This document shows positions 1 through 15,555 of a stretch of DNA of 64,000 bases, piece after piece. Source of the stretch: Maylandia zebra. Lineage: Eukaryota; Chordata; Actinopteri; Cichliformes; Cichlidae. A model generated the notes under the pieces. The model was not told where the DNA came from, did not search any database, and saw nothing but the letters and a program-made list of their open reading frames with translations. The stretch's first letter is position 1, and every line of letters starts with the position of its first letter. The stretch spans positions 2,396,344 to 2,460,343 of the forward strand of contig NC_135178.1 of the NCBI RefSeq assembly GCF_041146795.1, given 5' to 3'. The position numbers and the translations under genes were made by a program.

Positions 1-53
1 TTATTTTGTGACATGACGCTGTAATTCAAAGAGCATTTATTGGCTCCATGTAG

Positions 54-3000
54 AGAAGAGCTGCTGCTGCTCAGAGAGGAGGCTGACAAGAAGGTCGGTG
101 AGCTAGAGGGACGATGCCAGGAGCTGCAGTCAGTCATCCAGCAGGTCTCTGAAGACTTCCAGAAGGTCAGCACTGAGCACACTACCACTACCATCCTCTC
201 CAAAACTGCTTATTCACTTGTTGTTGGTTGCCTTTGTTTTTCAGTCACAGAGTATGGTTTCCACGTTGGAGAAGTCCCTCCATGAATTACAGACAGAACA
301 TGATGCTCTGAAGCTGCAGCAGCAAAAGGTCAGAACGTGAGGGCAGTAAAGCTGTAACGCCCTGCAGCTAAACATCGACAGTCTGTGTCTAACTGGGCTT
401 AAATAATGTGTTATTATTTTTCGAACCCTCTGCATTTTGGCTCATAGCTCATACTCGTTTTTTACGTCATCATTTTACAGTGGAAAAGCAAAAACAGGAC
501 TAGTTTTTATTTGCTAAAAATAATATAAACCTGGACTATCCATCTAAATAAACAGCAGCACAGCTGTTAGTGCGTCACTCCGCCAATCGGACATTTACAG
601 TGAAGAAACCAGAAAAACCTTTTCTTCACTAAGAGTTTCAGCACAGTTTGTCAAAAGGTGCCAACGTCCATCTATGAGAGCGACCGGACTTCTTCAAGTT
701 CCCTGAAGACGTTTCACCGCTCGTCTGAGAAGCTTCTGTAGTATCTATGAGATGCACAGTCTTCTGGTGCGATGAAAGAGTTTCAACCAGTATGTGTGGC
801 ATAAAGTAAACGCTCAGCACAACCTAGTAGTGGCAACATGATGCTGCGGGGTTGTGTACATGTGACACAAACTGGGACACCAGTTGGAGCGGAGGGAAAC
901 ATGGATGCAACAACATCCTGCAGGAAAAGCTCTGCTCAGTGTTTAAGGCAATGACCTGAAGCACAATCAACTGCGTGACTCAGGGAAAATTCTGGAGCGG
1001 CTCAGTTGGAGTCCAAGAAGACTTCAGGCTATTCGTTCCTGCAAAAAATGCTTCGACAAACTTTTTTATTTTGAACTAAATTCACAAAACACCCAAAAAC
1101 CTGTTATTGTTCCACGTTTACGTTGTTGTTGACGTGTAAACAAATTGAATCTTCTTTTATAATGGGTCACATTAGTTTGTTCCACTTGTTTCAGTCTTTT
1201 AAACCAAATGTTCTTTACCTGTCGTTGGCTTGTTGCTCCATCATCAGGCGGCTGTGACGGTGGAGGACAAGGAGCGTTTGTTGGTGGAGCTTCAGAAGAA
1301 GGTAACATCGTTGGAGAGACGACTGCAGGGGAACCTGAGCCAGGATGAGCACCTACAGGAGCTGCTGCAGGAGGTTAAGAACAAGTCTTGGGTCTACTTT
1401 ATGACAGTAGCGCATGGCTGGCAGTTGACATGCTCACTGAGGTGTTGTTGTGTTTCATGGGCCCACAGATGTCTTTATAGTCAGGCTTCCTAATGAGAAA
1501 AAGAAATTAGAAGCACAAATATAAGTTTATTCATTTTTTTGTTGTCTTTCCAGAAGTCTAGTCTGGAGCAAAGTCTGGACGGGACGAGAGCAGAGCTGCT
1601 GGCTGTCCGAACAGACCACGCTGATGCCGTCAGCTCTCTGGAGGCTCAGGTAAAACAGCACATTCATACGCGATGGAGAACATTGTATGGGGCCAAATAC
1701 ACATACCCTGTGTAAATCAATGTAATGTAATAGTCTGATGTAGTCAGCAGTGTGTCACTTTAGAGGGGACATAAGATCGAAGTGGGCCTAACAGTGTAAG
1801 CTGTGTTTTTTAAAATGTTCAACTTCTTACTTTAGTTATGAAGTTGTTGTTTTCATTTCTGTTGCTTTCTGTGGCATTTTCCTCTTTTTAAAACAGCTGC
1901 ATGTTTATTTACTCCTGTTTTCTGGTTTTCATTCCTCGCGTTACTTTGAACAAAAGAAGATATAAAAAAAAACTTAAGCGTTGTGTTTCTTGTGGCCTTA
2001 GGTGTCGAGGATGAGTGTCACCATTACTGAGCTGCAGACTCTTCTGCGACACAAAGACGACTCGTCCAGGGCCTACAGAGAGAGGACAGACACACAAGTA
2101 AGCGATGAGACAACAAACACCCGGCTCCGAGGAATAATACGTGATAAAAGGATTCTAACCTGAGATTGCAAAGTGAAATCGAAAAGACTTTACATGGTGA
2201 CATTTGGTATGCTGAAGCCTCGATGAGTATTCATTCATATCATATTGATTGAATTGTGGTTTTCAGATTGCTCAGCTGGAGCAGCAGGTTGTAGAGAGCA
2301 GTGAGAGGCTGAGCAGTGCACAGCAGCAGATCGCAGAGAAGCAGCAGAACATGGAGAAACTGGTGAGTGCCATTCCAAGCACAGTTTGAGCCTTTAGAAA
2401 GGAGCCTGATATTATTTATTGAAGGCTACAGAGTGCTCTTTCAAAGTCTGATCATGTTTGTGCTCAGTTTTTTGTTTCTTGGAGGGAAAACATGGACTTT
2501 CAGCATGATTGCAGTGAAGGTAAAGAGTGCATGTCCAAACATACTTTTGTCCGTGTGCTCAGGAGGGAGAGCGGAGTGCAGAGAAGGCCTTTCTGGACCA
2601 GCAGCTGTCTTTGTTAGAGCAGCAGAGTCGGGAGAAGATGAGCCGACTGGAGGACTGTGTCGCCTCTTTACAGAAGGACAAACAGACACTACAGACCCGG
2701 CTGGTATGTTTCCTCCTGGCATTTGTTTTTATTCTGTTTGATAAACCAGTGTCTGATCTGTACCTGCAGACCCCAGACTGAACATGATGTTTTTCATATG
2801 GAATTTCCAAAAGAGGGATTAATCTGTAATGAGGTTTCCAGCCGGCAGTCCAATAACTGACGACGTGGGATATACTCACTCAGGCGCAGACTTTGGATGG
2901 GCGGAGCAACGATAATCATTTGATTTGAGCGTTTAGAATTTATACGTTTTGTCTGGAGGGAATATTTTATTTTATTCTTTGTTTTAGTGTTGCTATAGCT

Positions 3001-6000
3001 ACTTTCTGGATGAATCATTTATTGAGATGAAAGACTTGATTTTGAACTTACTTTTTGACGTTTTTAGAGTGGAGAAAAGAAGCCCGTTTCTCTTTGTTTC
3101 CCTTCCCACCATTTTGAAATGCATCGCTGCGTTTGGGCGCACTCTGAGGAGGGTGCAGTTGAAACAGCTGTTTTTCTGTTGACTGCCTCTCTTAGATTCA
3201 ACCAACATTATTAGCAAACTTATTCATGGGCAAATAAATAAATCACTCTCGTAAAAACGATATATTCGTCCAACCGCCAACCTTAATCAGTGCTTGTTCT
3301 GATGTGCACATGTGGCAGGCTGATCTGGACAAGCAGATGAATGAGGTGGACTCTGTTCTGAAGCAGCGGACAGAAGAATTGGAGCAGTGCAGGGTAAGAA
3401 CCACAACACACTGCTGGGTTGTTTTATTCAAGAATATGAACATGTATTTGATTTAAACAGGGATAATTGGGGTGGTGGGGGAAATGAAAACTACTGGGAC
3501 AAAGAGAAGCTGAACAACCACAGAAACGGTCCAGTCCAGAAAATGGAGCACAAGAGAAACAATCAGAAAATTCCAACACAGTAAAAAGTTGTTTTACAAC
3601 AAACAGCTTATTTCTGTTGGTTCGAAACCTCCATATTCTTCATGATGGAGCCGTTCACATTATTTGTCATCTCCGCTGAATAAATGTGAGGGTTTTTTTA
3701 CCCCTCAGCAGTAAGAGGCCGCCGTGCAGGCTCACAGGCTGCTGGCTGGTTTGGACACCTGAGCCTGTCGATCTACCAAAACTCTGAGCCTAGTCTGAAT
3801 GTTCATCTGCTCACCCTGTTGCTGTTGTCGCTGTTACTCCGTGTATTACTCACTAATATTACCAGTGTTCACATTCTTCGGCACATTTGCCTCGTTAGTG
3901 CGTCTTGAGTCATAAGTTGTAATCATTTGTTTAATGGCGCAGGTTTTTCACTCCGTCAGACGAAAAATACAACTTTAAAGTTTATTTTATTGAATGATTT
4001 TTGAAGTGAGCAGAGGTTATTTGTAGCCCACATTTTTGGTCTGTCTGTGTTTCCCAGGTGGAGCTAAACAGCCGACAGACGCTGAGCACAGAAATCGCCA
4101 AAGCTCTGGAAGAAACCAGACGACAGAAGGAGGGCCTGCAAACACAGGTCAGTGGATAAACTCAAACACAAACCTCTGCTGAAATAATGTAGTAACTCTG
4201 TGTGCACATCACCTCACTGTTTGTGTGCGTGTTGTGCTTGATGTCAGGTTGCAGAGCTGAGTGCGGCTCTACAGAGCTCACAGCAGGAAGTGACCGCTGT
4301 CACTGAGAAGCTAGCACTCAGAGAGGAGGACATCAGATCCCTGCAGAACGGTACACGCGTGTGCACTAAAGATCTTTAAAGAGATGGCGCTTAATAAAGA
4401 GCTTTAGAACAATAAGAGTTTAAAGCTCTTTATGTCTCCAAAATATTGTGTTTGCGTTGCAGAGGTGCAGGGGCGACAGGCATCCCTGGTGGAGGTGCAG
4501 GAGGAGGCTGAGCGGCTGAGAGCCCAGCTGGAGCAGGTGGAGCTGGACAAAGACTCCCAGGTCACCAGCCTGAAGGAGGAGCTGCTCACACAGACTCAGC
4601 AGCTGGACAGCTGCCAGGCTCGGGTCAGCACCTGCACACGCTCAGACATCTTTGAACATACTTGTGCTGTATTTTATAATGTGATCGGTGTGCAGGTGAC
4701 TTCCAGGCATTCACACTCATGAACTATTTTATCTTGATGGGGTTTCTTGTTAAACTGAGACGGACTGAGTACTTTAATCAGACTGAATTAACAGTCCATG
4801 CTTGTTGTGAACTGTCTAGATCTCCTACCTGGAAGTGGAGGTGGAAACCCTGACCGAGCAGCTCCACAGTCATAGTGTAGTCTGTGAGGAGGATCAGAAC
4901 GGCAGCGTGACCGTGGATGACCTGGATCACATCCAGAAAGTCAACAGAGAGCTGGAGCAAGAGCTCAGTGACAAGAACAGGGTCAGAGGCTTTTTGGCAA
5001 TTCACATTTGGTCCTCTAGCTATGAATGAAAAAAACTACATGCATGAAGGCAGGTAAACTCACCCCACACATAAAACTCTCTGATGATGTTTGCAGACCA
5101 TAAAGCAGCTGCAGCAGAGACTGGCAGAACTGAAGAGGACTTTGCAGAAAGAACTGGTAAGACAATGAATGTTCAGTGCTGATCTTTCCTATTGTCATAA
5201 GATTGCCATTAATGTAAAGTCAGTTGTAGCCATAAAAAGTATGAAATATGTCTGGTGCTGAATGCCCAGAAGACAGTGGAGATTATTGTGGACTTCAGGA
5301 AGCACACAGCTCCACTCCCCCCCATCATCCTGACTGACACCCCCATCACCTCTGTGGACTCATTCCGCTTCCTGGGTACCACCATCACCCAGGACCTGAA
5401 GTGGGAGCCCACCATCACCTCCGTCATCAAGAAAGCCCAGCAGAGGATGTACTTCCTGAGGCAGCTGAAGAAATTCAACCTGCCAACACGGACGATGATG
5501 CAGTTCTACACCGCAATCATCGAGTCCATCCTCACCTCCTCCATCACCGTGTGGTACGCTGGAGCCACTATCAGGGACAAACAGAGACTGCAGCGTGTTG
5601 TGCGCTCTGCTGAGAAGGTGATTGGCTGCAGACTCCCATCTCTGCAGGACCTGTACACCTCCAGGACACTGGGGCGTGCAGCCCGGATCTCAGCTGACCC
5701 TTCTCACCCTGGACACAGTCTGTTTGACCTGCTCCCCTCAGGCAGGAGGCTCCGGTCCATTCGCACCAGAACCTCTCGCCATAAGAACAGTTTCTTCCCC
5801 TCTGCTGTTGGACACATGAACAATAACCGTATGACTGTTCCCACCACTAACACATGACCCTACGCTGTGTTCACTGCATCATTCCATGTTTGGCACTGAT
5901 CACCACCTGCACTCATGTATATATCATGTATATATCTATCTACTTAGCACTTTTAATTCTTATTCTCATTTTTATTTTCATGTCTATTTAAGCTTAATTT

Positions 6001-7397
6001 ATAACAGTATGTTTGCACTGAAGCACCGCAGCAATTTCCTAATGTTGTAAACCTGCTCAACATTTGGCAATAAAACCCTTTCTGATTCTGATTCTGAAGT
6101 GAAGTGTGGCATTAAAGCTTACTGTCCCACAGCAGCAGATCAGAATGAATTATAACATTTTATACATTTTCCAAATCACTGGAGTAAAACACGTACGGTC
6201 ATGTGGCATTGCTTCATTCAGATAGAGCACACAGGCTGTGCACACAGGTCGTAGCCCAGCAGAGGATCGTGAAACATTCTGTAAACAAACGACGTCCAGA
6301 TGATTTTTAATACAGAACTCTGAACATAACCTGCTCCAGCCTGTTTTAGGTTTCAGAGTAAAGAATGACTTCTCCAGAGCGCGTTAGCTTCACAGAACAA
6401 GTTATTACGGCAAATTAGAAAGGCGTGAACCCTGAAGGTGCTTGGATAAGCCAGAATCCTGTGTCATACAGGCCTCAGGTTCCAAAGAAACACAAACCTG
6501 TACTGTTGCTGTAACCTAAAACAATCAAGTTCTTTCTTAATCGTCAGATTTGTTATTGATTGGATTCTGCCTGCTTATCGGGTGTAAATGCAGAATGATT
6601 TGATTCTTTGAGTGCTTTTCTCTCTTCGTGCTCTGTAGAAATTAAAACCTGAGTCAGAAGCTGAAGGGAGGGAGAAGCTACCTGAAAGCAGAGCAGAAAA
6701 ACCGGAGAGGGTTTGTCCTGACCCTGCACCTGCATCCACCCCGAGTCCCCCAACCTCCAACACCACAGTGACCAACACCTCGGACCTCAATGACTCAAGA
6801 GAAATTAATTTTGAGTATCTCAAGCACGTCGTCCTCAAGTTCATGTCATCCAGAGAGGCAGAGGTAACGTGTGACTCTGCAAGAGTCTGGTTTGTGTTGA
6901 CTGCATGTCAGAGCCCAGCTGTGCTCCACACTCAGACTGAAGGTGCGCTGCTTGTTTTGCTCTGACAGGCATACCAGCTGATAAGAGCTGTATCTGTGCT
7001 GCTGAACTTCACTCGAGAAGAAGAGGACATGCTGAAGCAAACTCTGGAGTACAAGGTGGGCGGATTCTTTGCAAAAAGACATCTGTACAAATCTCTGTGG
7101 GAAAACCTTTCCGGACTCAGTCACTGGACTGAGGGACTGGAGACATGGCAGCTACCTCCATGTCCTCTATACAGTCTGTGGTAGTCACTGTGCTTTGCCT
7201 TTATAGAGCAGACCAACCTCCCGACACAGCCAAATGTCATCACGTGTATTATCATGTCTTCACCTTTGCTGCCTTATACTCGGTCTGTGCTAATGATTAC
7301 TGTCCCGTTTGTGTTGTAGATGTCCTGGTTTGGATCGAAGCCTTCTCCAAAGGGAATCGTCCGCCCTTCTATCTCAGGATCAGCTCATTGGAGCTGA
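54..7397 (+). CDS. golga1: golgin subfamily A member 1 (golgin-97), C-terminal part, 16 exons
   Basis: Golgin-97 is a long coiled-coil tether on the trans-Golgi network that captures endosome-derived carriers; its C-terminal GRIP domain binds Arl1-GTP. Coding exons by splice sites and frame: 54-165, 245-328, 1248-1373, 1554-1649, 2002-2097, 2267-2362, 2563-2703, 3319-3393, 4058-4147, 4248-4350, 4463-4623, 4820-4981, 5097-5156, 6639-6863, 6969-7055 and 7320-7397 (TGA). Together they encode about 597 residues, nearly all Glu/Gln/Leu-rich coiled coil. The last three exons carry a Ser/Pro/Thr linker and then the GRIP domain, with [12 protein letters not shown], a helix ending [13 protein letters not shown], and the golgin-97-specific tail [12 protein letters not shown]...SAHWS. 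The tyrosine of FEYLKHV is the conserved GRIP Tyr needed for Arl1 binding in the family. The first exon starts inside a codon, so the N-terminus and promoter lie left of the window. Every junction is phase 0 except 4350/4463 (phase 1) and the left edge. An intronic LINE lies between exons 13 and 14. Confidence 0.95.
680..790. repeat. degenerate teleost interspersed repeat in golga1 intron
   Basis: The stretch around 690-737 contains a motif (ctgaagacgtttcacc followed by a ctgagaagcttc arm) resembling a short repeat seen in many fish genomes, where it flanks retroelement fragments. A related motif lies near 41940-42005. The rest of the 329-1247 intron shows no other recognisable content. Family assignment is from memory and uncertain. 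Confidence 0.35.
5247..6098 (+). mobile_element. 5'-truncated CR1/Rex1-type LINE in golga1 intron 13
   Basis: An open frame from 5255 to 5857 (200 aa) matches the C-terminal end of a fish non-LTR reverse transcriptase. It reads [16 protein letters not shown], then [16 protein letters not shown], a thumb-like stretch with [14 protein letters not shown] and SSITVWYAG, and ends [18 protein letters not shown]. The catalytic YxDD part is missing, as expected from 5' truncation on insertion. After the stop comes about 240 bp of AT-rich 3' UTR ending in aataaaacccttTCTGATTCTGATTCTGA, a tandem hexamer tail at 6080-6098. The insert is in the same orientation as golga1 and does not touch an exon. Subfamily (CR1/Rex1) is inferred from sequence style only. 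Confidence 0.8.
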
Positions 7398-8819
7398 TTT
7401 TACAGCAGAAAGAGCTGAAGTGATGGAGAGACTGAGAAAAAGACAGAGCACCTCCTTCCTGTCTAGCTCCCATCACTGAGCAGGACTCCAGCCTCCCAGT
7501 TTTTCCCTGGCTCTGTGGGAGGTACTGATGTGAGGACAGAGGAGGGGCTGCGCATCATCATTTAGGGACGAAGGCTTACTCATAATCAGTGGTGATTTTT
7601 AAAATGACGTTTTTGATTTTTCTTCAATCATATGACACTAATCTGATGGTTTTTTGTCAGCAAAAAGTGAGTTACTATGTGAGACATCACACAGGAGTAA
7701 CGCTCTGTTGTTTTTGGGGTTAACTTGTTGTTTATCACTTCATTTTAAATCAGAGGGCTTATTTAATGAAAACGGGTCACTTTACTGACCCGTACAGTTG
7801 GCTTTAGTATCAATGAGTCTATTTAATGGTATATAAATGGTTCACACTGGTGTCAGAGGACCAGCTGTTCTCACATTGAAGAATGCTGCATTGGAAACTG
7901 AAAGTCTTCTGTGGGTCACACAAACCTTTGATTACATCTTTAATCAACACAGTGTCTTTCGCCCCCGAGCAGAGCAAACCTGGGACCAGGTGTTTGGGTT
8001 CAATGGATTCATTTTGCTTCTCCTGCTGTTGATCCTCCATTAATAGTTTTTCTTCCATTTCTCTGCCACTGATGAGGTTTTCGGTCAACTGAGTCACCCA
8101 GAGACCGAGAGGAATAAAACACAACCAGTTCAAAAATTGGTCAATATAGAAATCTCTCTAATTAATCAATACTTTTATTTTATTTATTTTTAATTTGATT
8201 TTAATAATTTGTTGTACATTTTAATGACAAACTTTAAAGGTGAATTAAATGACCTGTGGTCCACCTGCAGTACCTGCTTTGCTGTCTAGGCTGCAACTAA
8301 CCACACTCTGGGACGCAACAATCAAAGAAATCAAGGCTGTGATTAATGTCCAATATGATCATCATAATCCAACATTTTCCTAATAGATGGCAATGCTGAC
8401 CTTGCTCCAGCTTCCATGCATGTTGAACTGTAGTTGCTCTCTGTACTGTGGTGGATTAAAGATGTAAGATCACCCGTGTAATACCAATATGTGCCACAGT
8501 GTGGTGCAGTCACATTCTGATTCGCAGAGGCAGCCCGGGAAAGAAGACTGATGTGAAAGCTGTTTGATACTCTGAGTCTGATCTCCACGCGCTGTTTTTC
8601 TTTTTCTCTCTCCTTTAACACCAGTGTGAAAAATATAGGCTGTATATAAATTCAACTGAAATAATACAACTGTGGTCAAAGTTTTCATACATTCATCGTG
8701 TACATGAATGTGAAGTAATTTATGGTTTGTATTTCTTTGAACTAGTTTTTTTCCCAGGGTTGAATCATTGTAAACATTGAAACATCGTACATGTTGACAA
8801 GGATACAGTCAGGCTCACG

Positions 8820-8820
<1 letters not shown>
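7398..8820. other. golga1 3' UTR and flanking sequence
   Basis: This follows the golga1 stop codon. A candidate polyadenylation signal (AATAAA in gaggaataaaacac, near 8111) lies about 715 bp after the stop, so the proximal part is probably 3' UTR. No coding exon or repeat was recognised up to the microsatellite at 8821. Confidence 0.4.
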
Positions 8821-8858
<38 letters not shown>

Positions 8859-8878
8859 CCACCCTCCCTCCCTCCCTC
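8819..8878. repeat. (CA)n microsatellite followed by (CTCC)n
   Basis: A run of ca dinucleotides (about 8821-8857) passes into a short cctccctccctc run ending at 8878. It is a simple repeat with no coding content. Confidence 0.95.
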
Positions 8879-8879
8879 T

Positions 8880-11590
8880 TGGTGATTGTTATTGACTAAA
8901 ATTGTTAGTTTCTCTCTGTCAGCATAAAGTTTTTGTTTGACAGCACTCACTGCATCATCCATTACTAAGAACAGTGGGAAGTCCAAGGACCTCAGTGAAG
9001 GTCGCAGAAGGAGAACTGTGAATTTACACAAGTTGTGAATGTCCATTGGACCCATTCCTAAACAACTACACTTTTCAAGATCATCAGTTCAACTATTGTA
9101 CATAAGTACAAGTTATTCCAGTGTCTCACCACCTCACCAGTGTCTGGAAGAAGAGTCGAGCTGTCATTCTGAAATGAGACACTGGTTAGGATGTTCAGGA
9201 GCAACCCAGAAACCACCAAGGGTCAGGTCTGCTATGAACTGCTAACAGCTGCTACTAACAGCATCCACAATGAAGTGAGTTTTACATCAACATGGACTGA
9301 GAGAGTGCTGACCGAGAAACAAGGCCCCGCTCCGAAATAGACGTCTGCAAACTTGACATGAAGCCAACTGCCCTTTGGAGACAATTCAAAATAAAAAATA
9401 ATACCCAGTTCTTCTTGTTTTTTTTTTAAGTTGTTAAAGACACATACTGTATAACCAGTCCACCTTGGAAAAAGAACGGCTGAAAGAAATCACTGAAGTC
9501 CAAAATGCGAGTTTGTAAACTGACCACAGCTGTATATGATAAAAAAGGTGAATGCTCTGTAAATGATGAAGGAAAGGCTCTGCCTTCACCTGCCTTTGCT
9601 GATGTAAATCAAAGTACATTCCACTTGGCTGTTTATAAAGAGAAATCTGTACATACTGTATGCATTGAAAACTTTATAAATCAGTGAATGTCAACAGTGA
9701 TCCGTTTATAATATTTATCGTTATCATAGACCTGAGCCCACACATGTTTCTGCCCCAGCTCGTCACACTGTCCATAACGGTGTCTTGTCCTGAGTGTCAG
9801 TCATGTGATTTGAAGTTTTATCTGTTTGTATATAGAGAAAGCAAGAGCACATCTTTGACTGCAGATTTGCCATCATGTTTATTATTACAGGTAGCAGACT
9901 GACGTGGTTATGGACACTGCGTCAGCTTTTATACTCTGAGAATCAAAGAAATGACGAATGCACTTTTGAACCTGGTTGATTCTGCTGTGTTAAACACTCA
10001 AAGAGCTTTTCTGCCTTTTGTTTTTAATGACTCAGTGATGTTTCTATGACTGTTTTATTCTGTGACTCTGGGAGGCACCACTGGTACAGAGTAGCTCAAA
10101 GTCATTCAGAAAGACGTGTTTGTTGTGCGTTGGTCTGGTTATTCACATCGGCTTTTCAACAGCTGTGAATGTCCACTTTATTTAGATCATAAAACACTCT
10201 TAATTATGTGTTGCAAACTGTGGCCACCAAGATATCACCCATTGGTTTATTATTATTATTATGAGGCCTCACCATTTTTTTTATAGACACATGAACACTA
10301 AACAAGTAAAACGATAATGAAATACAAAAACTTTCCTTACCAAAACTGAAGAAAAAGCTGATCTGTACCAGACCAGATAAAATCCAACAGATAATCCATT
10401 AAAATATCTCCAGTTCTGTGATCCTTGTAGTTCAGTTGGTAGAGTGCCACCAGCTACAGTTGTTAGCATGCTGCTAACTGTTATATCTGTATTCCAATAA
10501 CCAGAAAACGAAAACTATGTGTTATGGGGGTGTTAATCCAAAGGCTTTCCAGTGCTGTAAAACTGGCATTTTAAAATGGGACACTTCATGGTCTGACTTC
10601 CTTTTAGCGGCAGCAGAAGTGGACCCTAGAGGAACTGCAGTGATGGTTTGAACTTATAAAGCTTCAGTGTTTTTTCTGCTTGTTTGTTACCCCTTTAAAG
10701 AAAATGGAAATTGGAAAAGAAAAATGCAAACCCACACAGATTAGAAGTGTGTGTCCACAATTTATAAACTAAGGTGGATTCACAGTGCCTAGTTTTGGTC
10801 ATCTAAAATTATTCAGACCCCATTCAGATTGACACCCCCATTGACCCCAATCTTTCTCCCTTTTTTGCCGTATTTTTCAAATAACCTATATTTGACTACA
10901 GTGTAATAAAACTGGAAATTCTGTTTTTGGCGTGACACACCACTATTTTAGTGGCCCCCATTTGGCCAGCCTTATGAAAAAGGTCTGGAGGTGCCCCTGA
11001 TGACCATGCAGGTAATGGTTTTGGAGTTATAACGGGGAAGGCTGATATGTTTTGGTCGATGTGTCAGGGTTTTTTTCCTAGCAGTAAACAAGAAAGATAA
11101 ACGTAAAGGTAAATTACAGGATCACGTAGTCTAGAGCCGTCTGTGTGAAGTAGTTTGGCTGTTTAGTTGGGTTTGAAAAGCAGCACCTGCCTACATTTGT
11201 TTCAAATTCTGCACATTTGGTTAGAAAATCAACGTTACCTGATTTTTCCCCACACTTCTGACACTACTGTGGCAATATAACTCTGATATGCAAAGATTTT
11301 GCACACGTCCCATGTCCTGAGATCAGGAAATGACAATAATACAGTTGTACTTTTTTTGTTTAGCGGCTTCATTTGGTCTGTGATTATATCAAAGTTATAT
11401 AAAAGTGTCTCTTTTCATTTGTTTGTACCCGTTTTTCTTCCGGGGGGTGTTCCACTGGAAGCGATCGTACTGCGTGGGTGGGTGTGTTGTTCAGTCCTCC
11501 GCGCCACGGTGGCGCTGTTTGCACGGTGAGAAACTGAAATGACGAAGAAAAAAATCTCCGGAAACTGCTTTTTGTGAGCACGCGGTGCGT
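8880..11590. other. intergenic region golga1-rpl35 with rpl35 promoter at the right end
   Basis: About 2.7 kb without a recognisable gene. It is AT-rich, with a short (TTA)n run near 10247-10262. The last 200 bp turn GC-rich and contain two ETS/GABP-like motifs, CTTCCGG near 11438 and CCGGAAA near 11555, which are typical of ribosomal protein promoters. That region is the likely rpl35 promoter. Confidence 0.5.
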
Positions 11591-11594
11591 CCGG

Positions 11595-11601
11595 CCTTTC
11601 C
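11595..11601 (+). promoter_or_regulatory. 5' TOP-like start of rpl35 transcript
   Basis: A pyrimidine run, CCTTTCC, sits 28 bp upstream of the rpl35 ATG. Vertebrate ribosomal protein mRNAs begin with a C followed by pyrimidines (5' TOP), which places their translation under mTOR/LARP1 control. The position fits the very short 5' UTR normal for RPL35. The exact start is inferred. Confidence 0.55.
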
Positions 11602-11622
11602 GACGGAGCAGCGAAAAGGAAC

Positions 11623-13901
<2,279 letters not shown>

Positions 13902-13920
13902 AGGCATTTTCTAGTAACAA

Positions 13921-13926
13921 AATAAA
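13921..13926 (+). terminator. rpl35 polyadenylation signal
   Basis: AATAAA lies 20 bp after the rpl35 stop codon, giving a very short 3' UTR as is usual for ribosomal protein genes. Confidence 0.85.
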
Positions 13927-13929
13927 ATC

Positions 13930-15555
13930 TTTGGAACGTACTGTTTGTGTTGTTTCTCCATAAACACTTAAATACATACATGAACCAGACCATGTTTCTA
14001 TGTCATAGTAACGTTGCTCTTTAGTGTCTCTGTTACAGTCAGAGGGATCGTATTTTGTCTGGAGCCTCTTAAAAAAAATAAAAGTAGGCTCTGCTCCTCA
14101 TTTGAACACAGTCTCTGCTGTGGAGCTATAATCACTTTTTTCTGATCTATCCTAACTATACAGGATTTCTAAGGACTTGCATCGTGGGCTTGTTTAAATG
14201 GGGGAAAAATCTCACTTTTGAACCCAATGGGGTTTTTTTGGGTGGGGGCCTTCAAAAAGGAGATGCCTGAAGTTAATTTCAGCAGCAATTCAAAGGGACA
14301 TTCTGTGTTTATCAATCTAATGACCTGTGTATAGCCAAAAACACCACTAGAGGGCAGCACAGTCAGGGCAGTAACATCCCAAATACTGAATGACTCGTGC
14401 TGTGAATTTGTGAAGTCTATTTCAAAGGCACTGTGGCAACTACGAACAACTTAGTCGTAGCATCTGCTTAATATCAGATCTGTCATGTCTACCAACAGCA
14501 GCTCAGTGATGGTGCTGGGTTAACTGGCACAACGCTGGAAGTCTCACTGCAGCCAATAACATGTTTTTCACAACAGGAGCTGGTACACGGTGTTTGGGGA
14601 CATACATTTATACCATTAGTCAGCAAACAGTGCCTCACGATATATGAACTTAAACTATTTAAAGTTATACAACCATTTAACTTTGTGTTTTTTAGGGCAA
14701 CATGATGATTTCTGCCACAAACAAACACGCACATTTAAATAGATCTGAAAAGACAATCAATTCATATCAGACTGAAGTGGTTTAGAATTAATACAAAAGG
14801 CAAAAATTGATGACATGCAGCTCCCGCACCGCCTGCTTCATGTACTTTGGGTTCTGTCTTCCATGCTGATGCGACTTTACACGTACAGCTTATCTAAACA
14901 ACTATCTAACCCTTGATGGCAGTGATGTTCCCTGTTGCAAGCAGCCTCTTTCAGGAGGATAACACACCCTGCTGTACTGAAAACATTATTCAGGAAGGGT
15001 TTGAGGAACATGAAGACGAGCTCTCCATATTATCTAGATTCCATCGATCTCAGCATCTGTTGGATGTGTTTGATTGACAGATCCAAACTCTATAGAAGCT
15101 CTACCTTGTTCACAGGCTCAGTTAAATCTTATGTATATAGAACCAAATCACAGCCACAGTTGCCTCAAGGCGTTTCATACTGTAAAGAGCCTACAATATT
15201 AATAATTAGCACCTGTAATAGTACTAATTGGTGCTAATCTCCTGAAGCCAGAGCACCTTCACAGGTCCTGTAAAGTATGCGCTGTATCAGTGCTGGTCTA
15301 CTGTGTACATCAAGTTAGGAAAATGGTTTTAATGTGTGATGATGGAGTTCTTCCATGAGGACGCCGGGCTTGTCTGTGTGTATTTCTGTGTATGCAGGGG
15401 CATTAATCTGAGCTTAGAGAGTCTTAGGAATGTGAGGAATGGTAATCACCTTTACTCTAATTACTTTTCTACCCTCACCATACTGTCAGCTACACTTGAG
15501 GTACCTCACAGCACATAACTCGCCCCTGTCCATTGCTGCGGCTCACACCGCCAGT
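13930..15555. other. intergenic region rpl35-MRH gene
   Basis: No gene recognised. Around 15125-15235 is a degenerate copy of the fish repeat that reads atatag...ccaaatcacag...ttgcctcaaggcg, better preserved at 51756-51850. The last about 50 bp before 15556 are probably the 5' UTR of the MRH gene. Confidence 0.4.

Noticed and set aside
10425..10452. tRNA-like string ttgtagttcagttggtagagtgcc
   Set aside because: It matches a tRNA D-arm/box A, but no box B, acceptor stem or anticodon arm follows, so it is neither a tRNA gene nor a definable SINE.
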